The notes beneath the pieces are model-generated. The model saw nothing but the letters and a program-made list of their open reading frames with translations, did no database searches and was not told the origin of the DNA. DNA of 5,329 nt from Bacillota bacterium (GTDB lineage Bacteria; Bacillota; Clostridia; Clostridiales; Caloramatoraceae): contig JAEZLD010000056.1 in the NCBI GenBank assembly GCA_023415335.1, positions 1 to 5,329 of the forward strand, read 5' to 3'. The position numbers and the translations under genes were made by a program. The first letter of the stretch is position 1. Each line of letters begins with the position of its first letter. Positions 5,227 to 5,329 of this stretch are shown here, one piece after another.

Positions 5227-5329
5227 ATGCTTAAAATCTGCATTTGCGATGACAGCTATGAGCAGAAATGTATGGTTAAAAAGGCCGTTGAAGAATATTT
5301 CAAAACCTATAGTGATTACTCCATACAGG
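5227..5329 (+). CDS. Response regulator receiver domain, N-terminal start (partial)
   Basis: ATG 5227 follows a strong GGAGGGGG at 5215-5222. The frame is open for 34 codons to the right edge. The product begins MLKICICDDSYEQ, with the acidic pair D8-D9 after a hydrophobic first strand, as in receiver domains, and continues with a charged first helix (KKAVEEYF). The start closely resembles that of the LytTR regulator at the other end of the window (MLRVAICDDD), so a LytTR output domain is likely but is not visible. The phosphoacceptor aspartate, the output domain and any partner kinase lie beyond the edge. Confidence 0.75.
   Translation, partial: MLKICICDDSYEQKCMVKKAVEEYFKTYSDYSIQ

Overview
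The window looks like AT-rich chromosomal DNA from a low-GC Bacillota, most likely Clostridia (Lachnospiraceae or Clostridium-like). The basis is strong GGAGG-type ribosome binding sites, AgrA/AgrC-like LytTR and membrane-kinase signalling genes, a sortase substrate ending in SPVTG, and a short Amidase_6 protein of the kind common in clostridia. This is inferred from gene content; no phylogenetic marker is present.

Layout. Positions 1-1440 (minus strand) hold a two-component system: a LytTR response regulator (727-1440), followed 19 bases downstream by the membrane-sensor half of its kinase (707 to the left edge, cut off before the catalytic domains). A divergent spacer (1441-1611) follows. 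Positions 1612-3395 (plus) hold the remains of a cell-wall-anchored surface protein: a short 5' fragment (1612-1746) in one frame, then a long frame (open from 1722, nominal TTG at 1800) encoding three pilin-type isopeptide repeats and a sortase signal. There is no signal peptide, no ribosome binding site and a -1 frame offset, so I read the gene as decapitated and probably not expressed as a normal surface protein.

After a 15-bp hairpin (3401-3433) comes a soluble GGDEF diguanylate cyclase (3466-4374) with a cysteine-rich N-terminal sensor region and no product-inhibition site. A terminator-like stem and a second long hairpin that covers the likely ribosome binding site precede a leaderless Amidase_6 cysteine hydrolase (4501-5004). 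A roughly 220-base spacer then carries a doubtful 41-codon ORF, alternative small hairpins and a perfect TATAAT. It leads into the first 34 codons of a second response regulator (5227 to the right edge).

How they may work together (inference): the window is a signalling-rich accessory stretch in which two AgrA-like regulators bracket a c-di-GMP synthase, a cell-wall-type hydrolase and a relic adhesin. In Clostridioides difficile, c-di-GMP is known to control SPxTG sortase substrates, so a cyclase next to an SPVTG protein is suggestive. However, I see no c-di-GMP riboswitch here. I find no CRISPR array, tRNA, rRNA, IS element or clearly novel multi-gene system. The most unusual items are the cysteine-rich cyclase sensor and the hairpin in front of the amidase gene.
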